From contig NZ_BDCK01000023.1 in assembly GCF_001613465.1 (NCBI RefSeq), positions 62,001-126,000 of the forward strand: DNA of 64,000 nucleotides, written 5' to 3'. Positions 7,553 to 16,661 of the stretch are shown piece by piece; within the stretch, counting starts at the first letter, position 1; each line of letters starts with the position of its first letter. The notes under the pieces were generated by a model that saw only the letters and a program-made list of their open reading frames with translations, did not search any database and had not been told where the DNA came from. Position numbers and translations under genes: made by a program. This DNA comes from Nocardia niwae NBRC 108934 = DSM 45340. Its GTDB lineage: Bacteria; Actinomycetota; Actinomycetes; Mycobacteriales; Mycobacteriaceae.

Positions 7553-10312
7553 ATGTCCGGCACCAGAGCTGTCTCCTTTCGGGGAGTCGATGTGCTCGAG
7601 GATCTGCTGCGCTGGTTGGTACGACGGCCGCCGCGGGGGGAGCGGGCGCTGCCGATGGTGGTCCTGTGTGGCGATCTGACGAATGTCGAGGCCTGTCTCG
7701 GCATGTTCGGCGCGGCACTCGGCAGCGCCGTGCACGCGGCCGTGGACGTCGATGCTCTCGACCCGTTGCCCGCGGGCAGTTCCGTAGCCGACGACGCGAC
7801 GCCGGGGCTCACCGTTGTGCGCCGGCTGCTCTACAACCTCTGCAAAGGATTGTCGGCGGACCGCTTCGGCCGGCTGCGCCCGTTGCCGTTCCGGCGCTAC
7901 CGGCTGGCCGAGTGGTTGATGGCCCGCAAGCTGAACTCCGACAACGAACTCGACGAACTGGCGTCGCTGCTGCGCCGGGATTTCGGCCGATGGGGCGAGG
8001 AGTTGCTCGGCGAAGCCGAGGCCACGGTGGGCGTGGTGCAGCGGATCGTGCTGGGGTTGCTGCGCGTCGTGCTACCCACGGCGGTGTTCCGGGCGCGCAC
8101 CGGCGGCCGGATTCCCGGGGTGGGGCGCGAGTTTCGCTGGTTCATGCGCCAGCAGTATCTGGCGCCGGAACAGTCGAGCCAGTTCCTCGGATTCGCGCAC
8201 CGTCTCACCGAGGGGGCCCGCCGTCACGAGAACGGCGAACAACTGGCCAAGCTGCTGGTGCACGCGTTCCTCGAGGATCTGCGAGTCGCCTACCAGCGGC
8301 GCTGGTGGGGCATCGGCGCGGCGCGGCGCACCACCTATCCGGTCGCGGTCCTGCGCGCTCTCGACGGCGAAGCCGGTCCACGGCTGCTGGACCTGATCAA
8401 CGACGTCCGCAACGAGACCGGCAAGGATGATCCGCTGCTGGTGGTGGCGGGCACGCGGACGCCGCCGCTGGGCGTCACCGCGCGACCGGCGTATCGGGTG
8501 CGGCGGCTGTACGAGATCTGGCTGGACGAGCTGCCCGTCGCGCGGCAGCGGCAGCGGCACCGGGCTTGGCAGCTGTGGTTCGCGGTGCCCGCGACCAGCC
8601 CGAACGACGACGAACCGGACCCGTTCCGCCGCATCGAGGCGCCGCCGCCGCCGTGGTGGGCGCGGCGGACGTTGTCGGCGACCGCTTTGTTCCTGGTGGT
8701 CGTGCTGGCACTGGCCGCGGCCGGCTTCGCGACCTGGCGACCGTGGCGTGCGGACGCGCCCGCGTGCGCGACCGCCACGGCCGACCATTGGGTGCGCGTC
8801 GTTCCCGGCGCGGACGGCAACTGCGTCGGTTTCAGCGCCTATGACCCGGACGATCCCGCGACAGGCGGCCGGGGCTTCCTGTTCGCGAGCGACGAGCCGG
8901 GCAGTCGCCGCCTGGTGGAGGTGCAGCGGCGGGTGTACAAGCAGAATCTGGTGGCCGAGCAGCTGGCCCGGGAGCAGCCGGCGCGGCCGCTGTTCACGCT
9001 GGTCTATTTCGGTCAGCTCACCGGCGTCCCGGGCGATTACCCGGCGCAGAGCGAGGATATCGAGGGCCTGGCACTGGCGCAGTACAGCGGGCTCGAAGCA
9101 GTCACACTCTCCGCCGCCCGAACACCCGACACGATCCCCTTGATCCGGTTGCTGCTCGCGAACACGGGACCGGCCAACCTGCAGGGTCCGCAGGTCGTCG
9201 ATCTGCTGGCGCCGCTCATCCGCGCCGAACCGGGCATCGTCGGGGCGATCGGGCTCGACCAGAGCCGCACCGCGACGCTGGGCATGATCAACGCGCTGAC
9301 CGGCCTCGGGCTTCCGATGGTGGCGCCGAGCCTGTCGGCCGACGAGATGGTGAAATCCTCGCCGCTGTACTTCCAGATCGCCCCGCCGAACGCCGCGATC
9401 GCCGACATGATCGAGCAGTACCTGAACGGGCTTCCCGGGTCGGCCGGACGCGGCGTGCGGATCTACCACCGGCCCGACCCGACCGATCTCTACACCGAGA
9501 ACATGGCCGCCGACCTGCATATCCTCGCCCGGGGCGGGCGCCGGATCTGGGACGGCTCCTGGGACTCGCGGGAGGCCTTCACCGCGCCGGACAACATCGA
9601 CGCGTGCGACGAGGTGTTGTTCTTCGCCGGCCGGGATTCGGAGTTCCCCGACTTCCTGCAGAGCCTCAACAAGGCCTGCGGCGACCGGCGGGTGCTGTTG
9701 ATCGCGGACGATTCGGTCAACCGGTTCATGGCCAGCGCGGACCGGCGCAGGGCGGCCAACAGCGCGCGCCCGCTCGTCTACGTGGCCAAAGCGAGCCTGG
9801 TGACCTGCCGGAACAAGGGGCAGGGGTGGCGCAGCAGGGTCGAGTTCTACAACCTCGCCACCACCGTGGATCCGGACATCCCGAGCTGGAACGCCTGCGC
9901 CGAAGCGGACAAACCGCTGGGCGAGCGCGTGCAGTTGCATCCGCTGGGCGAGCGGGTCGCGCTGACCTACGACGCGGTGGGCCTGTTCGTGCGCGCCGTG
10001 CAAGCGCTGGCTCCGGCCGTCTCCGGCGTGTGGACCGAGCCGATCCCGATCAGCGCGGCCGCGGTGTGGGCCGCGCTGCGTGATCTGCCTCGGCATCCGG
10101 TGATCGAGTCCAGTAGCGGTGTGCTGGACTTCTCGGTCAGTCAGGGCGCCCACGCGGGCCGGGTGGCGCACGACAAGTGGGTGGGCATGCTCAGCGTGGA
10201 GCAGATCTGGGATCCCTCGACCACCGCCGAACCCGTGATGATCTACGGCTGTGGCCGGGGCACCGCCGAGGACACCGCGCAGTGCCGCCCCTATCCGCTC
10301 GGCGGCGGCTGA
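7553..10312 (+). CDS. Membrane-anchored periplasmic-binding (Peripla_BP_6-like) protein with cytoplasmic N-domain
   Basis: 919 residues from the ATG at 7553 (GGAGGA upstream). Three parts are visible: a soluble, probably cytoplasmic N-terminal region (about 1-370); one transmembrane helix (about 372-395, FLVVVLALAAAGFATW); and a C-terminal extracytoplasmic region (about 400-919) resembling branched-chain amino-acid/ABC substrate-binding domains, for example AIGLDQSRTATLGMINALTGLGLPMVAPSLS. Conserved cysteines suggest disulphides. No ABC permease or ATPase is adjacent, so it may be a sensor rather than a transporter component. Actinomycetes have similar proteins annotated ABC substrate-binding. 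Its 3' end overlaps the convergent MFS gene by 22 bp. Confidence 0.72.
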   Translation: MSGTRAVSFRGVDVLEDLLRWLVRRPPRGERALPMVVLCGDLTNVEACLGMFGAALGSAVHAAVDVDALDPLPAGSSVADDATPGLTVVRRLLYNLCKGLSADRFGRLRPLPFRRYRLAEWLMARKLNSDNELDELASLLRRDFGRWGEELLGEAEATVGVVQRIVLGLLRVVLPTAVFRARTGGRIPGVGREFRWFMRQQYLAPEQSSQFLGFAHRLTEGARRHENGEQLAKLLVHAFLEDLRVAYQRRWWGIGAARRTTYPVAVLRALDGEAGPRLLDLINDVRNETGKDDPLLVVAGTRTPPLGVTARPAYRVRRLYEIWLDELPVARQRQRHRAWQLWFAVPATSPNDDEPDPFRRIEAPPPPWWARRTLSATALFLVVVLALAAAGFATWRPWRADAPACATATADHWVRVVPGADGNCVGFSAYDPDDPATGGRGFLFASDEPGSRRLVEVQRRVYKQNLVAEQLAREQPARPLFTLVYFGQLTGVPGDYPAQSEDIEGLALAQYSGLEAVTLSAARTPDTIPLIRLLLANTGPANLQGPQVVDLLAPLIRAEPGIVGAIGLDQSRTATLGMINALTGLGLPMVAPSLSADEMVKSSPLYFQIAPPNAAIADMIEQYLNGLPGSAGRGVRIYHRPDPTDLYTENMAADLHILARGGRRIWDGSWDSREAFTAPDNIDACDEVLFFAGRDSEFPDFLQSLNKACGDRRVLLIADDSVNRFMASADRRRAANSARPLVYVAKASLVTCRNKGQGWRSRVEFYNLATTVDPDIPSWNACAEADKPLGERVQLHPLGERVALTYDAVGLFVRAVQALAPAVSGVWTEPIPISAAAVWAALRDLPRHPVIESSSGVLDFSVSQGAHAGRVAHDKWVGMLSVEQIWDPSTTAEPVMIYGCGRGTAEDTAQCRPYPLGGG

Positions 10313-11766
10313 CCGGCCTCGACGCGGCCCGGCTCCGGTGTCGCGCTGAGCGGCTCGGCCAATTCCTCCAGTGACCGGCCTTCGGCCCGCACCCCATAGG
10401 CCACTTCGACCAGCCCGGCAGCGAACATGGCGAGCGCGCCGATGACGAAGGCCAGGGCGGTCTTTCCGGGATCGCCGTCCGCGGTCAGCTCGGCGAATAC
10501 CAACGGTCCCGCCACGCCGCCCGCGACGGTCCCGATCGCGTAGAAGAAGGCGATGGCCATGGCGCGGGTCTCCATCGGGAAGATCTCACTGACGGTCAGA
10601 TAGGCCGCGCTTGCGCCGCACGAGGCGACGAACAGCACCGCGGTCCAGCAAGCCGTGAGCGTCGTCGCGGTCAGGTGACCGCCCGCGAACAGCCATGCGG
10701 TGCACAGCAACAGAACCGCCGAACCGAGGTAGCTGCCCGCGATCATCGGTTTGCGCCCGACCGTGTCGAACAGCTTGCCCAGCAACAGCGGACCGAGGAA
10801 GTTGCCGAAACACAGCACCGCGAAGTAGTAGCCGACCCGATCGTCCGGGATGTCGAACGACCTGGACAGAATGAGCGCGTAGTTGAACGTGATGGCGTTG
10901 TAGAGGAAAGCCTGCCCGATGAACAGCGACAACCCGAGCACACCGCGGCGCGGATAGCGCCGCACCATCACCGCCGCGATCTCCCGGAAGGAGATGGTCC
11001 GGCGCTGCCGGATGCGGATTCGCTGATCGGACACATCCGCCAACTCGGTGCGCGTATCGGCGCGGACGCGCTGCTCGATCGCGGTGACGGTGCGTTCCGC
11101 GTCGTCTTCGTGGCCATGGATGAACTGCCAGCGCGGACTCTCCGGGACATGCCTGCGCACCAGCAGGATGACCAGACCGAAGACGGCCCCGAGCGCGAAG
11201 GTCAAGCGCCAACCCACATTCGGCGCGAAGAGATCGGTGTTCAGCGCGACGATGGACAGCAGCGCCCCGCCGACGGCGCCCAGCCAGTAGGTGCCGTTGA
11301 TGACGATGTCGATGCGGCCGCGGTAGTGCTTCGGAATCAGTTCGTCGATGGCGGAAGTGATGGCCGCGTACTCGCCGCCGATGCCGAACCCGGTGAGGAA
11401 CCGGAAGAAGACGAACCACCACATCGAGAACGACAGCGCCGTCATCGCGGTCGCGAAGAGGTACACCGCGAGGGTGATCAAGAAGAGTTTCTTCCGGCCG
11501 AATCTGTCGGTCAGCCAACCGAAGAAGAGCGCGCCGGAGCCCGCGCCCGCGACGTACATGGCGGCGGCGATTCCGGAAACCTGTGCGGCCGTGATGGTCA
11601 GGCCGCTGCCCGGTTGGGACAGCCGGGCAGCCACGCTGCCGACGACGGTCACTTCGAGCCCGTCGAGGATCCAGACCGATCCCAGCCCGATCACGATCAT
11701 CCAGTGCCACCGCGACCAGGGCAGACGATCGAGCCTGGCCGGGATGTCGGTCGATATGGTACGCAC
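10291..11766 (-). CDS. MFS transporter (sugar/organic-acid porter type)
   Basis: 491 residues with 12 predicted membrane segments. The loop-2/3 motif appears as GWLTDRFGRKKLF, and the helix-4/5 segment RFLTGFGIGGEYAAITSAIDELIP...YRGR is typical of the sugar-porter / aromatic-acid:H+ symporter branches. A long central cytoplasmic loop (about residues 205-255) separates the two halves. Substrate unknown. The start lies 117 bp from the divergent EthD-like gene, which might be co-regulated. The 3' end overlaps the binding-protein gene on the other strand. Confidence 0.88.
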   Translation of the reverse strand: MRTISTDIPARLDRLPWSRWHWMIVIGLGSVWILDGLEVTVVGSVAARLSQPGSGLTITAAQVSGIAAAMYVAGAGSGALFFGWLTDRFGRKKLFLITLAVYLFATAMTALSFSMWWFVFFRFLTGFGIGGEYAAITSAIDELIPKHYRGRIDIVINGTYWLGAVGGALLSIVALNTDLFAPNVGWRLTFALGAVFGLVILLVRRHVPESPRWQFIHGHEDDAERTVTAIEQRVRADTRTELADVSDQRIRIRQRRTISFREIAAVMVRRYPRRGVLGLSLFIGQAFLYNAITFNYALILSRSFDIPDDRVGYYFAVLCFGNFLGPLLLGKLFDTVGRKPMIAGSYLGSAVLLLCTAWLFAGGHLTATTLTACWTAVLFVASCGASAAYLTVSEIFPMETRAMAIAFFYAIGTVAGGVAGPLVFAELTADGDPGKTALAFVIGALAMFAAGLVEVAYGVRAEGRSLEELAEPLSATPEPGRVEAGQPPPSG

Positions 11767-11883
11767 GGATCACCTGCCTTCGCCGAGTCCGACGGTCGGA
11801 TACCCCGAGCCGCGGCGGCCAACCGCGCGGGTCGGCTAGGCTCGGCGGCCACGGTGAAACGTGTTCTAGAAAGTGGCCTGTGA

Positions 11884-12540
11884 ATGAAGACCATCTTTGC
11901 GCTGTGGGGCGTCGGCGACCTGCTCGCGGCGGACCTGGCCGCGCGCCTGCCGGATGCGGCCGCCGTGCAGGCGAATATCGCCGACGCGGCGGTCGAGACG
12001 GCGATGCTGCGCATCACGACGTTCGAGGCGCCGGTGCGGGCCGTCGTGAGCGTCTGGTGGGCGGGCGACCCGCGGCCGGAGGCGGCCGAGCGAGCGTTGG
12101 GCGCCGTGGCCGAGCGAGTGGCGGGCTGGCACGTCGAGGAGGCGACGCCGATTCCGCCGCCGGTCACCGCCGTGCTCGATCGTGCGCCGGGTCTGTCGAA
12201 CATCGCCTTCCTGCGCAAGCCGGACGACCTGCCGCACGCCGACTGGCTGGACCGCTGGCGCAACCGCCACACCGCGATCGCCATCGAGACGCAAGCGACG
12301 TTCGGCTATGTGCAGAACGTCGTGACCGCGCCCGCCACGGCCGGTGCGCCGGACATCGCGGGAATCGTGGAGGAATTGTTCCCGATCGAGGCGCTCGGCG
12401 ATCCGCACGCGTTCTACGGCAGTGGCGGTGACGCGGCGGAGCTGGCCCGCCGGATCGAACGGCTGATGGCCAGCGTCGCGACCTTCGGCGGCGACCGGAA
12501 CCTGGATGTCGTGCCCACCAGCCGATATCGGCTGCGCTGA
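11884..12540 (+). CDS. EthD-domain protein
   Basis: 218 residues. The central/C-terminal part (LPHADWLDRWRNRHTAIAIETQATFGYVQNVV) is the EthD ferredoxin-like dimeric alpha/beta-barrel signature; the N-terminal half resembles a second, degenerate copy. EthD proteins accompany degradation pathways, but no P450-ferredoxin ether-degradation genes are adjacent here. Function unknown. It converges with the LysR gene only 5 bp away. Confidence 0.75.
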   Translation: MKTIFALWGVGDLLAADLAARLPDAAAVQANIADAAVETAMLRITTFEAPVRAVVSVWWAGDPRPEAAERALGAVAERVAGWHVEEATPIPPPVTAVLDRAPGLSNIAFLRKPDDLPHADWLDRWRNRHTAIAIETQATFGYVQNVVTAPATAGAPDIAGIVEELFPIEALGDPHAFYGSGGDAAELARRIERLMASVATFGGDRNLDVVPTSRYRLR

Positions 12541-12545
12541 GTGGT

Positions 12546-13424
12546 TCAGCGGCCGGGGGAGCGCTCGGCCGATTCGCGCAGCGCCACCCGTGCGGCGCGC
12601 ACGACGGGATGGTCTCCCGCGCCGCGCCGATAGGCGAGGTGGGTCCGCCGCCGTGTCGGCAGCGCGCCGAGTACGACGCCCCCTGGGCAATCCCGCGTCC
12701 CGAATTCCGGGACCAGCGCGACGCCCTGACCCGCCGCCACGAGCGCGAGGACCGTGCCGAAGTCGTCGGCGTGGTGCCGGATCCGCGGCGTGAAACCCGC
12801 CGCCTCACAGGCGCGCACCGTCATCGTGTGGCACAGCGTGCCAGGCGTGCTCGCGATCCAAGGACTGTCGCGGTGCGCGGACAGCGAGGCGGCCTCGGGC
12901 GCGGCGAGATAGACGACCTCCTCGAACAGCGGCTCGCTGTGCAGTGCGGGATCGGCCGGGACCGGCACGTAGTCGTACTCCTGGATCAGCGCTACATCCA
13001 GTGTCTCGGCGCGCAGCGCGTCGGGCGCCAGCGCCGGATCCAGTTCGGTCACGCGCAGTTCCAGCCGCGGGTGCGCGGTGCTCAGCGCGACGAGTGCGGG
13101 GGAGAGGATGGTCCGCACCGCGGTGGGAAACGCTCCGATGCGCAGGGTTCCGGTCAGTTCGGCGTGGTTCGTGGCCAGTTCGGCGGTGGCCTGCTCGAGC
13201 ACCGCGAGAATCCGCTCGGTGTGCCGGACCAGGGCCACGGCGGCCGGGGTCAGCGTCACTCGCCTGCCGGTGCGCGCCAGCAACGGCACACCCGCCTCCC
13301 GTTCCAGCGCAGCGAGCTGCTGGGACACGGCCGAGGGGGTGTAGGCGAGAGCTTCCGCGACCGCGGCGATGGTCTCGCGGTGCGACAGTTCCCGCAGCAG
13401 ACGCAGCTTGCGGACATCGAGCAT
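12546..13424 (-). CDS. LysR-family transcriptional regulator
   Basis: 292 residues. The winged HTH at residues 1-60 (LRELSHRETIAAVAEALAYTPSAVSQQLAALE) is followed by the substrate-binding-like effector domain (LRIGAFPTAVRTILSPALVAL onward). It is transcribed divergently from the DapA-like/exporter operon 72 bp away, the standard LysR arrangement, with an inverted repeat in between. It probably regulates that operon; the effector is unknown. Confidence 0.92.
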   Translation of the reverse strand: MLDVRKLRLLRELSHRETIAAVAEALAYTPSAVSQQLAALEREAGVPLLARTGRRVTLTPAAVALVRHTERILAVLEQATAELATNHAELTGTLRIGAFPTAVRTILSPALVALSTAHPRLELRVTELDPALAPDALRAETLDVALIQEYDYVPVPADPALHSEPLFEEVVYLAAPEAASLSAHRDSPWIASTPGTLCHTMTVRACEAAGFTPRIRHHADDFGTVLALVAAGQGVALVPEFGTRDCPGGVVLGALPTRRRTHLAYRRGAGDHPVVRAARVALRESAERSPGR

Positions 13425-13461
13425 CAGTTCACCTTATGGTCTGCGGAAGAAACGTGAACTG
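13425..13461. promoter_or_regulatory. Inverted repeat CAGTTCAC-N21-GTGAACTG, candidate LysR site
   Basis: Perfect 8-bp inverted repeat (13425-13432 and 13454-13461) in the divergent promoter region between lysR and the DapA-like gene. Its left arm abuts the lysR start codon, fitting autoregulation. Binding is inferred from position and symmetry. Confidence 0.5.
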
Positions 13462-13495
13462 GATCTGACGGTTTCCAGCGGTCAGGCTGACTGAC

Positions 13496-14431
13496 ATGAC
13501 GCTCGCCGGTCTTTTCGTCCCCCTGATCACGCCGTTCACCGCCGACGGCGCACTCGCCGCCGACGCGCTGGAGCGGCTCGCCCACGAGGTGCTCGCCGAC
13601 GGCGCGACCGGCCTCGTCGCGCTCGGCACCACCGGGGAACCCGCGACCCTGACGGCCGCGGAGCGGGCGGAGGTGATCGCCGTCTGCGCGCGCGTCTGCC
13701 GGGCGCACGACGCGCCGTTGCTCGTCGGCGTGGGATCGAACTCGACGGCCGCTTCCGTCGAGGCCCTCGCCGGTCTGGATGCGCGCACCACCGCGGCCCT
13801 CACCGTGGTCCCGTATTACACGCGGCCCTCGGAGGCGGGTGTGCTCGCGCATTTCCGCGAGCTCGCGGCGGCGGCGCCGGTACCGCTGGTGGTCTACCAC
13901 ATCCCCTACCGGACGGGGCTCTCCCTCGGCCTCGGCGCCCTGCTCGAGCTCGCCGAACTGCCCGGCGTCATCGGCCTCAAGCACGCCGTCGGCGCCATCG
14001 ACGAGGCGACCGTCGCGCTGATGAGCGCGCGCCCCGCGGACTTCGCCGTGCTGGCCGGTGATGACGTGTTCGCCCCGGCGCTGCTGGCGCTCGGCGCGGC
14101 CGGAGCGATCACGGCCTCCGCCGCCGTGCACACTCCGGCGTTCGCGGCCCTGGTCGCCGCGTGGCGCACCGGACCGCTCGGCGCGGCGCGGTCGCTGGGG
14201 CACCGGCTGGCGGTACTGTCGGCGGCGCTGTTCGCCGAACCGAATCCCACGGTGATCAAGGCCGTGCTCGCGGCGCAGGGCCGTATACCCAGCCCGGCGG
14301 TGCGGCTGCCGTTGCTCCCCGCGAGCGAGGCCGCGACCCGAGCGGCGTTGTCGGTGCTCGCGGAATTCCCGGCGACAGGAACGGGGAATGACTGGTGTTG
14401 CGGCCCCGAAGGTGCCACGCTTAAGCGGTGA
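13496..14431 (+). CDS. DapA/NAL-family lyase (dihydrodipicolinate synthase-like)
   Basis: 311 residues, a TIM-barrel class-I aldolase. The pyruvate-binding motif GTTGE (44-48), catalytic Tyr134 in YHIPYRTG and Schiff-base Lys162 (IGLKHA) match the family positions. Normal DapA reads YNxPxRT and KD/KE after the lysine strand; His at 135 and KHAVG here suggest a different aldehyde partner, so this is probably a catabolic paralogue rather than the lysine-pathway enzyme. It is translationally coupled (GTGA overlap) to a DHA2 exporter and faces a LysR gene. Confidence 0.85.
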   Translation: MTLAGLFVPLITPFTADGALAADALERLAHEVLADGATGLVALGTTGEPATLTAAERAEVIAVCARVCRAHDAPLLVGVGSNSTAASVEALAGLDARTTAALTVVPYYTRPSEAGVLAHFRELAAAAPVPLVVYHIPYRTGLSLGLGALLELAELPGVIGLKHAVGAIDEATVALMSARPADFAVLAGDDVFAPALLALGAAGAITASAAVHTPAFAALVAAWRTGPLGAARSLGHRLAVLSAALFAEPNPTVIKAVLAAQGRIPSPAVRLPLLPASEAATRAALSVLAEFPATGTGNDWCCGPEGATLKR

Positions 14432-15966
14432 CACAACCTCCGGATACCCAGGCGGCTGGGCCCGACCCGACGGCCGACAAATTGGACGCGGCCGTCTTCA
14501 AGGTCGCTGGCGTGGTCGTGCTCGGCGCGATCATGTCGATTCTCGACATCACCGTCGTCAGCGTCGCGATCCCGACCTTCCAGCGCGAATTCGACACCAG
14601 CTACGCCATCGCGGCGTGGACGATGACGGGGTACACGCTCGCGCTGGCCACCGTGATCCCGCTGACCGGATGGGCAGCCGATCGTTTCGGCACCAAGCGG
14701 CTGTACATCATGGCGCTCACCTTCTTCGTGCTCGGTTCCCTGCTGTGCAGCACGGCGTGGAACATCGAATCCCTGATCGCCTTCCGCGTGATCCAGGGCC
14801 TCGGCGGCGGCATGCTGATGCCGCTCGGCATGACGATCATGACTCATGCCGCCGGTCCGCAGCGGGTCGGCCGGGTGATGGCGGTGCTCGGCGTACCGAT
14901 GCTGCTCGGCCCGATCGGCGGTCCCATCCTGGGCGGCTGGCTGATCGAGAACTTCAGCTGGCACTGGATCTTCCTGATCAACCTGCCGATCGGCGTGGTC
15001 GCCCTTGTGCTCGCGTTCATCGTGCTGCCCAGCGACAAGCCGGAGCCGTCGGAGTCGTTCGACTTCATCGGCATGCTGCTGGCCTCCCCCGGCCTGGCCC
15101 TGTTCCTGTTCGGCGTCTCCTCCATCCCGGAGCAGGGAACGGTGCTCGCGGCGCGGGTGCTGATCCCGGCCGCCATCGGCGCGCTGCTGATGGTCGCGTT
15201 CGTGTTCCACGCGCTGCGCACCGAACACCCGCTGATCGATCTGCACCTGTTCGGCAACCGCGCGCTCACCTTCGCGGTGCTCACGATGGTGCTGTTCGCC
15301 GTCGCGTTCTTCGGGGCGGGTCTGCTGCTGCCGACATATCTGCAGCAGGTGCGCGGTGAGTCGGCGCTGCAAGCCGGTCTGCTCATCGCGCCGCAGGGCA
15401 TCGGAGCGATGCTCAGCATGCCGATCGCGGGCCGTTTCGTGGACAAGATCGGCCCGGGCAAGATCGTGCTCGTCGGTATCACGCTGATCTCGATCGGCAC
15501 CGCCTACTTCGTCCAGCTCGACGCGGACAGCTCGTATCTGCCGATGATCGGCGCGCTGGTCGTGATGGGCCTCGGCATGGGCTGCACCATGATGCCGATC
15601 ATGACCGCGGCGATCCAGACCCTGACCCACCAGCAGGTGGCGCGCGGGTCGACGCTGATGAACATCGTCAACCAGACCGCGGGTTCCATCGGCACGGCGA
15701 CGATGTCGGTGGTACTGACCAACCTGCTGAACAACCAGCCGCTCGCGCGTCCGGCGATCGCGGCGAACTTCGATCCCGCCCTGGCGAGCCAGCTTCCGCC
15801 GGGGACCGTCGAGACCGGTTTGCAGCAGGCCGCCGACGCGTTCAGTCACACCTATGTGGTGGCACTGGTGCTGATCGTGCTCACCTTGATCCCGGCGTCC
15901 TTCCTGCCGCGTACGAAGCCGAAGGACCCGCAGGCAGCCGACGCGGCGACCGTTATCCACGCATAG
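14428..15966 (+). CDS. DHA2-family MFS exporter (EmrB/QacA type)
   Basis: 512 residues, about 14 membrane helices. Motifs: DITVVSVAIPTFQREF in helix 1 (DHA2 motif), GWAADRFGTKRLY in loop 2/3, and GVPMLLGPIGGPILGGWL in helix 5 (motif C, the antiporter motif). Probably exports a drug or metabolite using the proton gradient. The GTG start overlaps the upstream DapA-like stop by four bases, so the two form an operon. A terminator-like hairpin follows. Confidence 0.9.
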   Translation: MTQPPDTQAAGPDPTADKLDAAVFKVAGVVVLGAIMSILDITVVSVAIPTFQREFDTSYAIAAWTMTGYTLALATVIPLTGWAADRFGTKRLYIMALTFFVLGSLLCSTAWNIESLIAFRVIQGLGGGMLMPLGMTIMTHAAGPQRVGRVMAVLGVPMLLGPIGGPILGGWLIENFSWHWIFLINLPIGVVALVLAFIVLPSDKPEPSESFDFIGMLLASPGLALFLFGVSSIPEQGTVLAARVLIPAAIGALLMVAFVFHALRTEHPLIDLHLFGNRALTFAVLTMVLFAVAFFGAGLLLPTYLQQVRGESALQAGLLIAPQGIGAMLSMPIAGRFVDKIGPGKIVLVGITLISIGTAYFVQLDADSSYLPMIGALVVMGLGMGCTMMPIMTAAIQTLTHQQVARGSTLMNIVNQTAGSIGTATMSVVLTNLLNNQPLARPAIAANFDPALASQLPPGTVETGLQQAADAFSHTYVVALVLIVLTLIPASFLPRTKPKDPQAADAATVIHA

Positions 15967-15974
15967 TGGGTGCG

Positions 15975-16013
15975 TGTCCCGGGATCGCCGGTCCGTGCGG
16001 CCATCCCGGGACA
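15975..16013. terminator. Bidirectional hairpin between convergent genes
   Basis: 11-bp perfect arms (TGTCCCGGGAT and its complement) with a 17-base loop, lying between the exporter stop and the convergent tetR stop. Likely serves both transcripts. Confidence 0.6.
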
Positions 16014-16017
16014 TCTG

Positions 16018-16575
16018 TCACGGACGGTTGCGAAGGCCGTCGAAGACGATCTCCAGGCAGCGCCGCCACGACGGCGAGCCGGTGGTCTCCCCGAGTAGCG
16101 ACAGCGCCCAGACCAAGTCGACGACGTCTTCGTCGGTCGCGTCGGCGCGCAGCGCGCCGGCGTCGCGGACGCGCTCGAGAATCGCGGACAGGTGTGACAT
16201 CCCGCGGTGGCAGGCCTCCGCCAGCTGTACCGCCGCCGGATGATGATGCCCGGTGAACGCCTCGAGCAGCCCGCGATCGGCGGTGAACCTGCCGAGCAGG
16301 TCCGCCACGAATCCGGTGAACGCCGTCCACGCGTCCGGCTCGGCCGCCGCGCGGGCGGCGATCTCGTCCACCGCCGCCAGCCGGGGCGGCAGGAGGGCGT
16401 CGATGAGCAGGTCGCGGGTCGGAAAGTGGTTGTACAGCGTCCCGATGCTGACCCCCGCGCGTCGCGCGATCTCCTCCAGCGACCCGTCGAGGCCCTGCTC
16501 GGTGAACACCTCGGCCGCTTCCCGCAGCAATTTCTCGCGGTTGCGGGCGGCGTCGCGGCGAAGGGGTTTGGTCAC
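16018..16575 (-). CDS. TetR/AcrR-family regulator
   Basis: 185 residues with an N-terminal HTH (SLEEIARRAGVSIGTLYNHFPTRDLLIDAL, residues about 33-62) and a helical effector domain. It starts at GTG 16575. A -10-like TAGAAT (complement of 16582-16587) lies only six bases before the GTG, suggesting a leaderless mRNA. It is divergent from the SDR gene, with a long two-fold symmetric operator between them. Confidence 0.88.
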   Translation of the reverse strand: MTKPLRRDAARNREKLLREAAEVFTEQGLDGSLEEIARRAGVSIGTLYNHFPTRDLLIDALLPPRLAAVDEIAARAAAEPDAWTAFTGFVADLLGRFTADRGLLEAFTGHHHPAAVQLAEACHRGMSHLSAILERVRDAGALRADATDEDVVDLVWALSLLGETTGSPSWRRCLEIVFDGLRNRP

Positions 16576-16588
16576 CCGATCATTCTAC

Positions 16589-16650
16589 AAAATCTGAGGC
16601 AGCCCTCGATTTCGTGCTACGGTATGAAATCGAGGGGGCCCTCATATTTT
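16589..16650. promoter_or_regulatory. 62-bp imperfect dyad, candidate TetR double operator
   Basis: Two 27-base arms (16589-16615 and 16624-16650) are inverted repeats at about 22 of 27 positions, around an 8-base centre. The inner core CCCTCGATTTC / GAAATCGAGGG (16603-16613, 16626-16636) is perfect. It lies between the divergent tetR and SDR starts, overlapping both likely promoters. The length suggests two cooperating dimers. Confidence 0.65.
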
Positions 16651-16661
16651 TGGAGCAGGTT

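Noticed and set aside
8072..10171. 700-codon open frame opposite the large binding-protein gene
   Set aside because: Arg/Gly/His-rich composition without domains; a shadow of the plus-strand gene, whose translation has clear family features.
13496..14431. Assignment as the lysine-pathway DapA
   Set aside because: Catalytic residues are kept, but the motif variants and the coupling to an exporter with a LysR regulator point to a catabolic or export role, so I gave no gene symbol.
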